Source: Teratosphaeria epicoccoides (taxonomy: Eukaryota; Ascomycota; Dothideomycetes; Mycosphaerellales; Teratosphaeriaceae). Taken from it: a DNA stretch of 64,000 nucleotides. The stretch lies in contig JADDMT010000017.1 in assembly GCA_021401465.1 (NCBI GenBank), positions 1-64,000 on the forward strand. Direction: 5' to 3'. The notes under the pieces were generated by a model, which made no database searches, was not told where the DNA came from, and worked only from the letters and a program-made list of their open reading frames with translations. Shown piece after piece: positions 19,948 to 30,527 of the stretch (within the stretch, counting starts at the first letter, position 1; the number at the start of each line of letters is the position of its first letter). The position numbers and the translations under genes were made by a program.

Positions 19948-22372
19948 TCGATGTCTGATGCCGGCGAAAAAATATGGGAGGGCAACCAGAAAAAGCGAGA
20001 GTCAAGCACTCGTCCTAGGCCTGATAGTACGCCGTGTAGCATTTGACTGGAACGGACATGTTTGCTGTGCGCCTCTGAATTGCCTTGGCAGCAAAAGAAC
20101 AGGCATGGTGAGAGACGCCAGTACACTCCTTTATACAAACTCGCCAGATGCGTATTAAGAATCTACAAGTGGTAGGCTAAGATGGTGTTTCGCTTGGTAG
20201 CGTGACGACAACGCCAATGGCGGCATGGGCCTCACGTGCGAATCGTTCGACACGTGTCTATGTGATCTCGATACGGACGCAGACATTGACGAGGTCACTT
20301 GTAGCCCTGGGGACTGACTTGCATATCTCTCTAGATCTTACGAATGACCGCCGCATGAACCTTCAGAAGAAGGTGAGAAACCGGATGCGGCTGGCAGCCT
20401 CGCGCACTGCCATGATCCATCCACCGCACGTTCAAATGCGCTCCGCCTACTTCGTGCATGTAACCTTCATGCTTCTACCGAACTCGACAGCAGGGTCTCA
20501 GCGTGACCATCAGAACCCACGTGTGTCTCACATATAGTAGTAGGGGTCAGTGTACTTACCCAACCAGCTGACGCAGAAGCCAAGCCAGCGTTTCTCATTA
20601 GCCTGCATCATATTCATCTCAGCACGGCTCTTCACGATTTCAGGTCCTTACGAGATCCAAGCATTGACTTACACCCGTGAAGTCCCCTAGCGACTCGCCG
20701 ACACAGCCTTCGTCGCGCCAGATAGATATAGTGCAGACACCGTACTTCTCCGGGCGATCCTCTGCCTCTGCCGGACGGTGCAGGGACCAGCCGTACGCAT
20801 TGGTTCTCTATCGCAGTGTTGTATCCGGGACAAGGACTGCATGCGCGTGTGGTTGAAGAGGAGGTGTTTGACTGTCGAGATGACTAAGCCACAAGGATCA
20901 ATGCTCCCACAGTGAAGACTTCTGATTCCTTCGCTTCCAACTTCCCGAGTGAAAAGCCGAAGGCATCTGACAGTGGAATATGTTGCGCACTAGTCGCACT
21001 AGGAAGGTACGAAGCCCGCTAGCCAAGTTACTTCATCAAGTGGCCCGCGGAGCTATTGACGCCGTCGCGCAGTGGCGTCAAAGACCCCGTGGTAGCAGGG
21101 GCTAAAAGAATGCATGCTCAGGGCTTCGGTTTGCGGCGTGCGCACTGGACAACTTTTTTCCGCAATCTAAACTTTCTCCAAGAACTTGAACACCACCCCT
21201 CCTACACTGACGAGTCCATTGCATGGTTGGAAGCGCCCTGCACATCGGGGGGCTTACGCGTTCAACATCGCTGGGTCGCATGTGCTGGATGTCGATCTTG
21301 CGTTCTAGAGCACGATGTTTTTGATCTCGCTGAATCGCGAAGAGCTCCATGTCCTTCACACCTCGGTCGCATCCTTCGATGGTCCGTGCCGTTGCGACCA
21401 CGCTTCGGCAGACAACGAACTGATCGGCTTGCCATCTCGAGCCTATGTCTAAGTCGTACCCTTACCTCACGCTCTGCTCGGCGTGGCCGCGTGCTAAAGG
21501 TGGATTTCAAGCTTCTGCATTGCATCAATGATAGCGCGGAATCGAGACGGAAAATTGGCCAACGCCACCTTGTGTGCAAAGGACCTTCGACATACACATG
21601 CAGTACGAAGACTCAGCCCGTCAACATCGAAGAATCAGACAATCTGTTCGCCGCTGTAAAACTCCCGCGTCGTCACGATCAATCTCCCGTTGAGCAACAT
21701 TCCAGAACCACGAAGGATCAGGTCGAAAAATGGGCCTCTCTCGGTCCTCGGAAAGCTTTTTCATCCTGTTGTGTCTGGAGGACTTATTAGCGTGCTTCTT
21801 TCGTCAGCGTCAGGACGCCAACACTGGCGGACGTTGGTCCAGCATGAGGTCGGGGACGCAATACTCCACCATGCACCCTCTCGAAATATCGCCGTTTCAG
21901 TCTCGGCCGTCGCAATATCGCTACCAACTAGCGATACAGGACAAAGGGCTTTTGGGAGCGCATTGTTCCATGTGATGAGCACGTGTCGATCAAGACATGC
22001 AGGTATGGGTACTTGTGGAGTGGAAATGCGGAGCCCCAGAATCGAGGCCTAGCCTCCATGTGTCGAACCCATGCGGGCTTTGTTCTAGCGCATATGCACG
22101 AGATGAGTGCAGCGTAGCCGCTTTGTGGTGGCGCGTGCTCAAACTCATCATCTTGTGCTAGCAGCAATGGTTATGGCTATAAATGCGAAGACTGATCGGT
22201 CTGATCAGTCTGTTTCCAAGGCTTCACCCCTTGGAGCTTTTCGAGTTCTCCTTGGTATTGACAGCATCAAGAGTATACGTTTCACTGTTGCTTTGTTTGG
22301 ACTCTACCGACTCCACGCAGTCTTCCTGCTCCCCATCTTTGACTCCACATCATCTCACCAGCGAGTACCATC
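19948..22372. other. Gene-poor stretch upstream of the sugar transporter
   Basis: No supportable gene. A 244-codon plus-strand frame at 21056-21790 has arginine/serine-biased composition on both strands and no motif, so I do not count it. Near 20207-20315 a short acidic frame with several cysteines (CESFDTCLCDLDTDADID) could be an exon fragment. The last few hundred bases are presumably the transporter promoter. Confidence 0.4.
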
Positions 22373-24330
22373 ATGGCGGAAGAGAAAGGCGCTACCCTTG
22401 GCATCCACAACACCACAAGCAACGAGAACCACCTTGTCGACGAAGCACTGGACGATACGGACATCAACAACAACACTTCAGCAAGGATCAAGAACCCTTT
22501 GGTATGTTTGGTGACCCTCTGTTCATTTAAACGAGTCGATTGCTAACTTTGCCATAGGCCGGCATCCATTATGACACCCTCATGCGCGACGTCGAAGAAT
22601 TCGCGCAGGAGTACAGCCTGACCGAAATCACCCCACTACTCAAGAAGGGTGCCCTTGTCGCACAAAATCCAGGCGAGTTCGAGAACGTCGAAGGTCTCGA
22701 GGACGACGAGCGAGAGTGCCTCCGCAATGAGGTCGTTCACAAGTGGCGTCAGCCAAAGGCCCTCTACCTCACCGTCATCCTCTGCTCTGTGGGCGCCGCG
22801 GTTCAAGGTTGGGATCAGACGGGGTCAAACGGAGCCAACCTCAGCTTTCCAGACGAGTTCGGCATCCCAGACTCTGACAGCAGCGATCCAAACTACGAAC
22901 GCAACCTCTGGCTCGTCGGCTTGGTGAATGCAGCACCGTACATCGCTTCGGCGTTCCTGGGATGCTGGATGTCCGACCCTCTCAATAACTACTTTGGACG
23001 TCGCGGAACCATCTTCTTCTCGGCTGTCTTCTGTCTGCTCTCTGTCATCGGATCTGCCTGCACGCAGAACTGGTGGGAACTCTTCATCTGCCGTCTCCTG
23101 CTCGGAATTGGCATGGGCTCCAAGGCTTCCACCGTCCCGATTTACGCCGCAGAGAATGTACCCGCATTGATTCGTGGTGGCCTCGTGATGTCCTGGCAAA
23201 TGTGGACGGCCTTCGGTATCTTCCTCGGTTTCTGCGCCAACCTCGCAGTCTACGACGTCGGACGCATCGCTTGGCGCCTCCAGCTCGGCTCGGCTTTCAT
23301 TCCTGCCGTGCCTCTTGTCCTGGGCATTTACTTTTGCCCGGAGTCGCCGAGATGGCTGATGAAGAAGGGACGCTACGCTGAAGCATACAAGAGCTTGCTC
23401 AGGCTCAGGAACCACAAGCTCCAGGCTGCTCGCGATCTCTACTACGTCCACGCTCAGCTGATGATCGAGCACCGCATCATCGGGACCACCAACTACGCGC
23501 AGCGCATCGTCGAACTCTTCACGATCCCTCGTGTCCGCCGCGCTACTCTGGCCTCCTTCACCGTCATGATAGCCCAACAAATGTGCGGGATCAACATCAT
23601 CGCCTTCTACTCATCCACAGTGTTTTCCCAAGCCGGTGCTTCCAACCTCACTGCTCTCCTCGCTTCATTCGGCTTCGGCCTCGTGAACTTTGTCTTCGCC
23701 TTCCCGGCAGTCTGGACTATCGACACCTTTGGTCGCCGCGCCCTCCTCCTCTTCACCTTCCCCAACATGGCCTGGTGTCTCCTGGCCGCTGGATTCTGCT
23801 TCTACATCCCCGAGAACAACCCCGCCCACCTGGGCTGCATCGCCTTCTTCGTCTTCCTCTTCGCCGCCTTCTACTCTCCAGGTGAAGGACCTGTCCCATT
23901 CACCTACTCGGCCGAAGTCTTCCCGCTGTCTCACCGTGAAGTCGGAATGGCCTGGGCTGTCGCCACCTGCCTTTTCTGGGCTGCCGTACTCTCGCTCACT
24001 TGGCCTCGCATGGTAGCTGCCATGACGCCGACAGGTGCATTCGGATTCTACGCAGCTCTCAATGTCACGGCGTTCGTCATGATCTTCCTGTGGGTGCCGG
24101 AGACGAAGCAGAGGACGCTGGAGGAGCTGGACTACGTCTTTGCTGTGCCGACGAGGCAGCACATGTCGTACCACTGCAAGGAGTCGATTCCGTACTTCTT
24201 CAGACGGTATGTCTCCATGAACAAGAGTGCTCAACTCAAGCCGTTGTACACGTTTGAGAAGGTGGCGAGCGATGCTAAGCGGTCGGCGAGTGTCGTTGAG
24301 TATCAATCGGAGAAGCACGGGCATAATTAG
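22373..24330 (+). CDS. MFS sugar/polyol transporter
   Basis: Two exons: 22373-22501 and 22558-24330. The 56-nt intron has GTATGT, a perfect TGCTAAC branch and CATAG. The product is 633 residues. The first ~110 residues are hydrophilic, followed by twelve predicted transmembrane helices. Sugar-porter signatures are present: [14 protein letters not shown] after helix 1, NYFGRRG in the loop after helix 2, [12 protein letters not shown] before the central loop, [14 protein letters not shown] in helix 7, [10 protein letters not shown] after helix 8 and [15 protein letters not shown] at the end of the domain. It probably acts at the plasma membrane as a sugar or polyol importer; the substrate cannot be deduced. 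It stands between two gene-poor blocks. Confidence 0.95.
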
Positions 24331-24520
24331 ACGGAGCTGCTGAGACCAGCTTTTTGAGTACGACGTTCGTCAAGATCCGTGTTGCTTGGAATCGCGTTCG
24401 AAAGCGTTTTGGCATGCTGATAGTTCTGAGGAAGGATCCGAAGTCATTTGAAACAGTTAGCGGCAAGTCGCCTGCGACAGAAGTATGCTATGTTTTACAG
24501 TGTAGCCTTGCGGCTGGCGT

Positions 24521-25600
24521 CTACATGCCGGCCCATTCTATGCAGAAAGCTCTGACGTTGCCATTACCCGTGTCTTCATCATGCTCGTCGTCATCGGCTT
24601 CACCATTCGTGGCGCTGGACTCACCCTTCTCTTCGCCTCCGATCAAGAATCCCTTCTTGACGCCAGTGCCCAGCCTGCCACCTCCTACCACATCCAGCAG
24701 GCCAAACTCTTCGTCCCAGTCCATGCCGTTCGCCAGGAAGTGGGAATGAAATCGCAGAGGATCTCCAGGGTATGTTGTGTACTGGCAGCCGAAACGTAGG
24801 CCAGGCGTCATGAAATAGTCTTTTCCGTGCAGGTGCTTGAAGAGCGGGTATGATGAAGGCACCTCTGGCAGTGCTTGCTCCGAGCCGTTGATGTCCAGCT
24901 TGCCCAAGTCCAGTTCAGACGCTTCAGAAGATCCCTGTGGTCTTGACGGTGGCTGAGCACTGAGCGGCGGGTATGAGTTGGCAGGGGTGACACCGTACGG
25001 CGCAAGACCATTTGCGCTTGCATTGGTCGCTTGTCGCGACAATGGCGGTCTGGAGCTGATTCCAAAAAGCGACTCGTCTCCCTCCTCTACCTTTGGTGTG
25101 GATGCCCCACTGACATCTCTGCGGCCCTTCTTCTTCTTGTTCGAAGCTCTGGAGGGTCTGAACATGTCTTCCGGTATGTCATTCCAGTCGTTGACGCCAA
25201 GCTTCTTGGAGAGGGCAGCCTTACTGCTTTCCTCCTTTCGCTTCTCAACCAGTTTGACAGCAGCTGTGCCTTGCCTTCTCAAACTCTCCTTGTATGCTCT
25301 CTTCTCCTCCTCGCCAAGTCCATTGCCCAGAAATCCATCCTTGTGCGCTTTGGTGTCGTCAACAATGTGCGCGACGCCTTTCTCGACTAGCAATCGAGCT
25401 TCCTCCGGCATCAACTCCAACGGGATACCTGAGAAAACGTTCTGCTGCGGTGCTTGAGGGAGGCCGCCGATCAAGACCCCCGCGATGTTGTACTTGGCTC
25501 GAATGTAGGAGATGGTGTCGACGTCGTAGAGGAGAAAGCGGTGGGCGAGCTGGAAGATGGGAAATGGTTCGGAGACCGGATTAGAGTTCGGGGTGGCCAT
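24521..25600 (-). CDS. SEN34: tRNA-splicing endonuclease subunit SEN34
   Basis: A single-exon 359-residue protein. The N-terminal domain begins FPIFQLAHRFLLYDVDTISYIR, as in Sen34. A long variable lysine/serine-rich linker follows (about residues 100-250). The C-terminal nuclease domain carries the conserved YPGDPLRFHSHFLA segment with the family Tyr (about 277) and His (about 285), and a downstream VKKGFLIG lysine region that would supply the third catalytic residue. It ends with VRAFCIEWAG. Sen34 is one of two catalytic subunits of the heterotetramer that cuts tRNA introns, acting at the 3' splice site. The start is the ATG at 25600, not the in-frame TTG upstream. It converges on the MFS transporter with a 190-bp gap. 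Confidence 0.93.
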   Translation of the reverse strand: MATPNSNPVSEPFPIFQLAHRFLLYDVDTISYIRAKYNIAGVLIGGLPQAPQQNVFSGIPLELMPEEARLLVEKGVAHIVDDTKAHKDGFLGNGLGEEEKRAYKESLRRQGTAAVKLVEKRKEESSKAALSKKLGVNDWNDIPEDMFRPSRASNKKKKGRRDVSGASTPKVEEGDESLFGISSRPPLSRQATNASANGLAPYGVTPANSYPPLSAQPPSRPQGSSEASELDLGKLDINGSEQALPEVPSSYPLFKHLHGKDYFMTPGLRFGCQYTTYPGDPLRFHSHFLANGMDWDEEFGLLDVVGGGRLGTGVKKGFLIGGEEKGESSATNGEADDDEHDEDTGNGNVRAFCIEWAGM

Positions 25601-27913
25601 GCTGATAGATGAGGGAAGAAGCGAGACCAAGAGTATCTATGGCGCCAGCTTGTCAGCTGCTGAATTCTTGCAAACCGGATGATTACTACAGGTCAGCAGA
25701 CAGCAAATTGGATCATAAGGAGCATAGCAATTTTGTCTCGTCACAGATAGCCGTTTGGCCTCGGGGGATTGACAGATTATTGAGGTGTTTAATCATTTCA
25801 TCGCGACTGTATCCTTCGACATTTCAACGTACCTGCGCACAATTGGTTGATATTGATGAAGATCGTCGTCGGTCATGACATGTTGCTGATGTGGACAGAG
25901 GACGGGAAAGGGATGTAGAAGGGAGGACATGTACCAGTACATACTGTGTGTCACCGGAGCCACTTCCGCTTCTTGGCGTTGCGGCTCCGGACGAGCGAAT
26001 TACCTAATCCCGAGCCAGAAAATCCATCTCCATCGTCTTCCGACCTCTCAGCCTGTCCTACACCACTCCCATCCCGTCTCTTACAACCCTCCAGCAGCTT
26101 CAGCGGTCACCTGATTGGGATGGCGACTAGCTGGACCATTATCTGGTACGTCTTGGAAAGTTTCCTCCAGCCCGACTCCTCCTCTCCTGATGAACTCATC
26201 ACAACCGTTCTGGCGAGACTTCATGAGCCACGAACAAAACATGCATCACCATCTGATCCTTCACACGTGCGCAATCTTGTCACGCGGCTTGGCACGTGGG
26301 AGCGGCATGGTTGACTGGATTTCACAGGCTACGCGTATGAAGCCGATCTGCTCGCTGAAATTTGTTCCTCCGGCCACGCCATCTAGCACAGCCACGGATA
26401 CAATCACAAGGTACGTCGATCGGCTTTCGACTCACGCTCTGCCCATGCGGCAGTCTTCAATGATGATTGTATCAATTTCAGTTCTGCTACTGAAGCACAA
26501 TGTCGAAAATTCATACCATCTTACCAAATTTGTCTGATCGACCTCTATTCACCCTATCACACGAGCACATGCTGCCGGAGACATCTGCTGACCCATTCAA
26601 GATCACGCCAACCATGCGCAGCTGCCATAGTGCTCGCTGATCGAACAATCATCTTTGAGCTCTTGGCAACTTCAGGCTTGTCAGACATCTCACTTTGCAG
26701 ACAACCACCACCAGGCGCTACAATATGGCATCGGATCGGAAATGCCATCTCCGGCAGGTATGCGATACTTCTCTTTGGACGAGCGACTCCTGCACCGCAC
26801 AAAGATGACACCCAGTCTATCCATTCCACGAACCCCTTGGTAGCCTTCTCTGCCGAGCGGCCCTCCCTATACCCTACCTTGTGGTGTTTGTGCTGTGAGG
26901 AATGACGGGTTGTGGAGTGCGTTGCTTCAGAGCATCAGACTACGTCGTCCGTTATGGCCTGCGTGGCGAGGTGCCGGCGGTGCGGCATGCGTTAATCGGC
27001 TTTCTGATCACTGCTTCACCCAAAATCTTGCATGCACCAACATTTGTCACATTGACAAGAAGCTGATATGTTACAGTGGACATTCAGGGAGATGAGCAGT
27101 GTGTCATCAGTCCATCAACACATTGACTGCTTGTTGACATGAACGACTGCCTGCTGACTAGAAAGCTTGTCACCATCTTGACGCGACGTGATGACGCCGT
27201 GCGCTATTCAGAACATCGTTTGGTCCATCAGATGTCGATTACACTGTTGACCATTTGGTAGATTGGCTGACTGATAAGATGACTGGATCAGAGAAGACTC
27301 GGAGACTTTGGTGTGAAACCAAGTGACGCTTCATACCTCGTTGCGTCGGCTGCTACTTCCATTGACATGACAAACGGCGCCAAATCCAGGTGTGGGCAGA
27401 ATAAAGTGAAATGCAACGTTCAGGGCGCTGAGTGGCAGGCCAAGCGTTCAATTGCATTGAGTCTTGCAACAATTCTTGACTCTGACTCGTTACAGTCCGT
27501 CTGCTCTCTTGGTGGAATTCGTTTACGCATTGTATCACAGTCGGTCTTGTTCCTGGTACTCTTCAGCTCACAGGCTGCTCTAGAGACGATGTCTTGCCAT
27601 AGCAGTCTCACGCGACAATCTTGGCCGTTCTACAAGATCCTCCAAAATGGATTGTTTTGCAATTTGGAGCTTCAGACATCTGCACCCTGCAAGTAGGTCT
27701 AGGTATGCTCTCATGAAGATGGTCTAAGACACAAGGTACCTACATGATCAGCGACGGTATCATGGCTATCATTGTCGCCGATGAATTCCTCTCTATGTAT
27801 CACTGAACAGACAAAATCATCATCCAACAAACAGACTCAACACAACCAGCATATGCATGGGCTGGCTAATCGACGAGGCCAAGAGCTTTTAGAGACAACC
27901 ATCAGATACCAAC
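25601..27913. other. Gene-poor stretch with possible unresolved small exons
   Basis: No gene is firmly supported. Between 26120 and about 26900 several splice-like signals occur: GTGCGC near 26269 with ACAG near 26329, and GTACGT near 26412 with TTTCAG near 26480. They join short open segments such as one beginning MATSWTIIWYVLESF. A consistent full model could not be built. At about 27110-27300 lies a cluster of the dispersed TTGACTGCTTG-type motif. Confidence 0.35.
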
Positions 27914-28600
27914 ATGCATCACGATCGAAACAGCGAGGCCAGGTCGGACGGAGAAGTCTTATTTGAATGCACCGTTTGTGGAGAAGACAACCCGACAGAC
28001 CAGGTTCCAGGCAGCACGACCCACGCCGGTCAGCATGGGCAGACATGCTTCCGCTGTTGGCAAACCTATGTCCTTTCTGGACTCGAGCACTCCGCAGCCT
28101 CTGATCTCAGCTGCCTGCATCGTTGCGATCAAATGCTCACCGTAGAAGACATCATGGAAGTCTGCAGCAAGGCAGTCTTCGAAACATACGAGGGCAGGGC
28201 TCTGGAAGAGTATTTGGAGATTGCCAACGACTTTCATTCATGCCGTCAACCTGACTGCGACCTTGGTGTCTTCGACCCCGACGCAAGGGCGATAGATCTC
28301 TTCGTCTATCTTGATTGCGGCCATCGCTCCTGCGTCCCTTGTGGTGTGCCCATGCATGCAGGTTTGAGTTGCAGAAATTTCCAGGAAGAGGCCGAGAAGG
28401 CGTCCAGGAGAGGGATGTCGGTTAAGCAGCAAGAGGAGGAAAAGGCGTCAAAGCATAAGATCAGCAATATCGCCAAGCCGTGCCCGAAATGCTGTGTGTT
28501 GATTGAGAAACGTGGAGGCTGTGAGCACATGACCTGCTGGAAGTGCAAACACGATTTTTGCTGGGACTGCGGCGCTAAACTGTACCCGGGCAGTCATTGA
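27914..28600 (+). CDS. RING-IBR-RING (RBR) type E3 ubiquitin ligase, compact
   Basis: A single-exon 228-residue protein with three zinc modules in RBR order. The RING1-like module has C19, C22, C45, C48, C67 and C71, with histidines near 37-41 in place of the usual middle Cys-His. The IBR runs from C110 to C153 (C-x4-C ... C-x4-C-x2-C-x4-H-x4-C). RING2 has C190, C193, then GGCEHMTC (candidate catalytic Cys203), C208, C211, C216 and C219. RBR ligases pass ubiquitin through that RING2 cysteine to substrates. The protein is short for the class and lacks other recognisable domains; the substrate is unknown. A diverged relative lies 1.1 kb downstream at 29688-30527. Confidence 0.82.
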   Translation: MHHDRNSEARSDGEVLFECTVCGEDNPTDQVPGSTTHAGQHGQTCFRCWQTYVLSGLEHSAASDLSCLHRCDQMLTVEDIMEVCSKAVFETYEGRALEEYLEIANDFHSCRQPDCDLGVFDPDARAIDLFVYLDCGHRSCVPCGVPMHAGLSCRNFQEEAEKASRRGMSVKQQEEEKASKHKISNIAKPCPKCCVLIEKRGGCEHMTCWKCKHDFCWDCGAKLYPGSH

Positions 28601-29687
28601 CCTGGGCGTCGATGTGCTGTTCCAGCCTTGGTATGGGCGCTATGCTGACCCCACAACCAAAACCGTACCAAATACTCAACAACTTTTACACCAGTTCTAA
28701 GTACATTCCAGTTCGTGCATCTGGTTGAACAATAGCAGAAGGGTCAACGACTGGTTTGGCGCGTCGTTCGAACGAATGTTGGCCTCCTGCGGCGAAGAGT
28801 CGAATTTGGTCCTGGGGGCAAATATGCGCACCGACTGAGGGAGCATTCCATGATTCTGAGATGCTCCTCGCTCTTCCACCATCTCCACCGAGAATCTCTG
28901 ATGGCCGGATCATCGATCTGCGGCTCCCATGGCGTCGTACCATACATAGCCCCGCTGACGCACCGGCGGTATATGATAGACTGAGGCGCCGTGTGTTGGC
29001 GAAACATGAGGCGGAAAGTGTGCGCGTCGGGCGAGCATTAAGACTGTGGTTGGCGGCAAGACCTGGTGATCACCCGAGAGGGACGAGGAAGACGGTTGGA
29101 GTAATATGCATCGTTGTGGCACAGATTTTGGATGCTTCGGACGGTAGAGTGGATTGGACTAGTACCACGGGGTAATTAGTGAGATTCTCGGTGTCAACTG
29201 CGTTCATGTTTTCAGGATCGGTCCAGCATTACAGACTTCGGTCATCATTGTAGCGCTCAGAAAGCCTGGAGGAGCGCTTGCAAGTTGGATGAGCGTGTGG
29301 AGCAGGTCTGTCCCGCGTTCTCCAGAGCTACTTCAGCCGAATGTTTGCTTCGCACGCGTTGGCTCGGTGTTATCTGCGACACTTCAAGAAGCGCCAATAA
29401 ACACGGCCATTGCAAGCGATTGCTGTCGTCTCTAGCCAGTGCAGTGACCAAGGCCACGCACTGCCAGAAGGGCTTCTGCTTGGAGCACTCGGACCATGCA
29501 CTACTGTGTCTTGTTTAGTCTTTGCCGCTGTCATCCTTTGTTTTGGGCTCTTGTGGAGACGACTGGCGTGATCGAAAGTCTCACGTAGCAGTCAAGACTC
29601 TGCGGCAGGATCGTCAGATCTACAATGTCTTATGATTTGAACCACTCGACCTCTGGGACGCCAGTCTCGGTATGTCGTGTGTGAGAC
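28601..29687. other. Spacer between the two RBR-like genes
   Basis: These 1087 bp show no recognisable gene. A 139-codon plus-strand frame (28756-29175) overlaps minus-strand frames of similar length and lacks motifs, so it is not called. Confidence 0.4.
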
Positions 29688-30527
29688 ATGGTGCATCCGC
29701 ATGTTAAGAAAGGATATAATGGCGACCACATTCAAGGCAGAACAAATCTTCGGACAGCAATCACCAACGCAGAAAATCTTCTTCGAAACGATAACGACAT
29801 GAACACAATAAGGGACATCAATCGCTTTTGCACCAAGATCTGTGCCAGACTTCGGGGACAAGGGTCAGCCCGTGACCAACCGAAGCAGTACTGCACGAGC
29901 CCACGCAAGTATCCTGGTACGAGTGACCAAGGCGATCAATCAGGTAGGTCTGATGATGATGATCGAACCTCACCATTACCGACCAGACCCACCAAGAGAT
30001 GCAAACTTGAGCTTGACGAAACCTGCTCGGACGAGCCACCATTCCGATGCAGTAGGTGCTTCCAGTCAAAATCAATGGACGATTTTCCTGGCCGCAGGAC
30101 TCGTGCCGGGCAACATGCATTGACATGCTTCGACTGCTGGGACGGCCACGTCCTCGCGAGCCTGCAGCTCCGCCCGGCCCGAGACCTCAGATGTCTGTGG
30201 TGCGGACAGGCCGGTCGGACTCTGCTCGTGGAGGAGGTACAGGAAGTCTGCAGCACAGCTGTCTTTCGAGTGTATGCAGAACAGGCATCCGAAGAACTGC
30301 TCAGGCAGAGGACCAAACGGTGTCCGATGTGCACCATCAGGTGTGAGCTGCTGTGTGGCTGTGCGCATGTGGAGTGCACACGATGCGGCCATCACTTCTG
30401 CTGGGAGTGCGGCATCGGATGGGACGGCGATACGACGAGCATGGCGCATTTGTACGGATGTCCTGAGCTCCCGGTAGCGGCGGAGTCGTCTGAGACCGAG
30501 GATTCGGAAGAGCGTTCGGATTATTAA
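29688..30527 (+). CDS. RBR-like zinc protein lacking the IBR
   Basis: A single-exon 279-residue relative of the gene at 27914. An N-terminal ~115-residue extension, hydrophilic and Asp/Arg-rich, precedes the RING1-like module (C121, C124, H143, C147, C150, C169, C172). Its GRRTRAGQHALTCFDCW matches the first protein's STTHAGQHGQTCFRCW. The IBR is missing: about 20 residues after the shared helix (QEVCSTAVFRVYAEQASEE) the sequence goes straight to a RING2-like module. That module has C212, C215, CGCAHVEC with candidate catalytic Cys225, C230, C233, C238 and C241. An acidic tail follows. Ligase activity is uncertain without the IBR; it could be inactive, a decoy or a partner of the first protein. 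Confidence 0.7.
   Translation: MVHPHVKKGYNGDHIQGRTNLRTAITNAENLLRNDNDMNTIRDINRFCTKICARLRGQGSARDQPKQYCTSPRKYPGTSDQGDQSGRSDDDDRTSPLPTRPTKRCKLELDETCSDEPPFRCSRCFQSKSMDDFPGRRTRAGQHALTCFDCWDGHVLASLQLRPARDLRCLWCGQAGRTLLVEEVQEVCSTAVFRVYAEQASEELLRQRTKRCPMCTIRCELLCGCAHVECTRCGHHFCWECGIGWDGDTTSMAHLYGCPELPVAAESSETEDSEERSDY

Noticed and set aside
21056..21790. 244-codon plus-strand frame
   Set aside because: It starts at a non-ATG codon. Both strands are open with Arg/Ser bias, and there is no motif or splice support.
22825..23580. 251-codon frame antisense to the sugar transporter
   Set aside because: It is a shadow frame produced by codon bias of the transporter gene.
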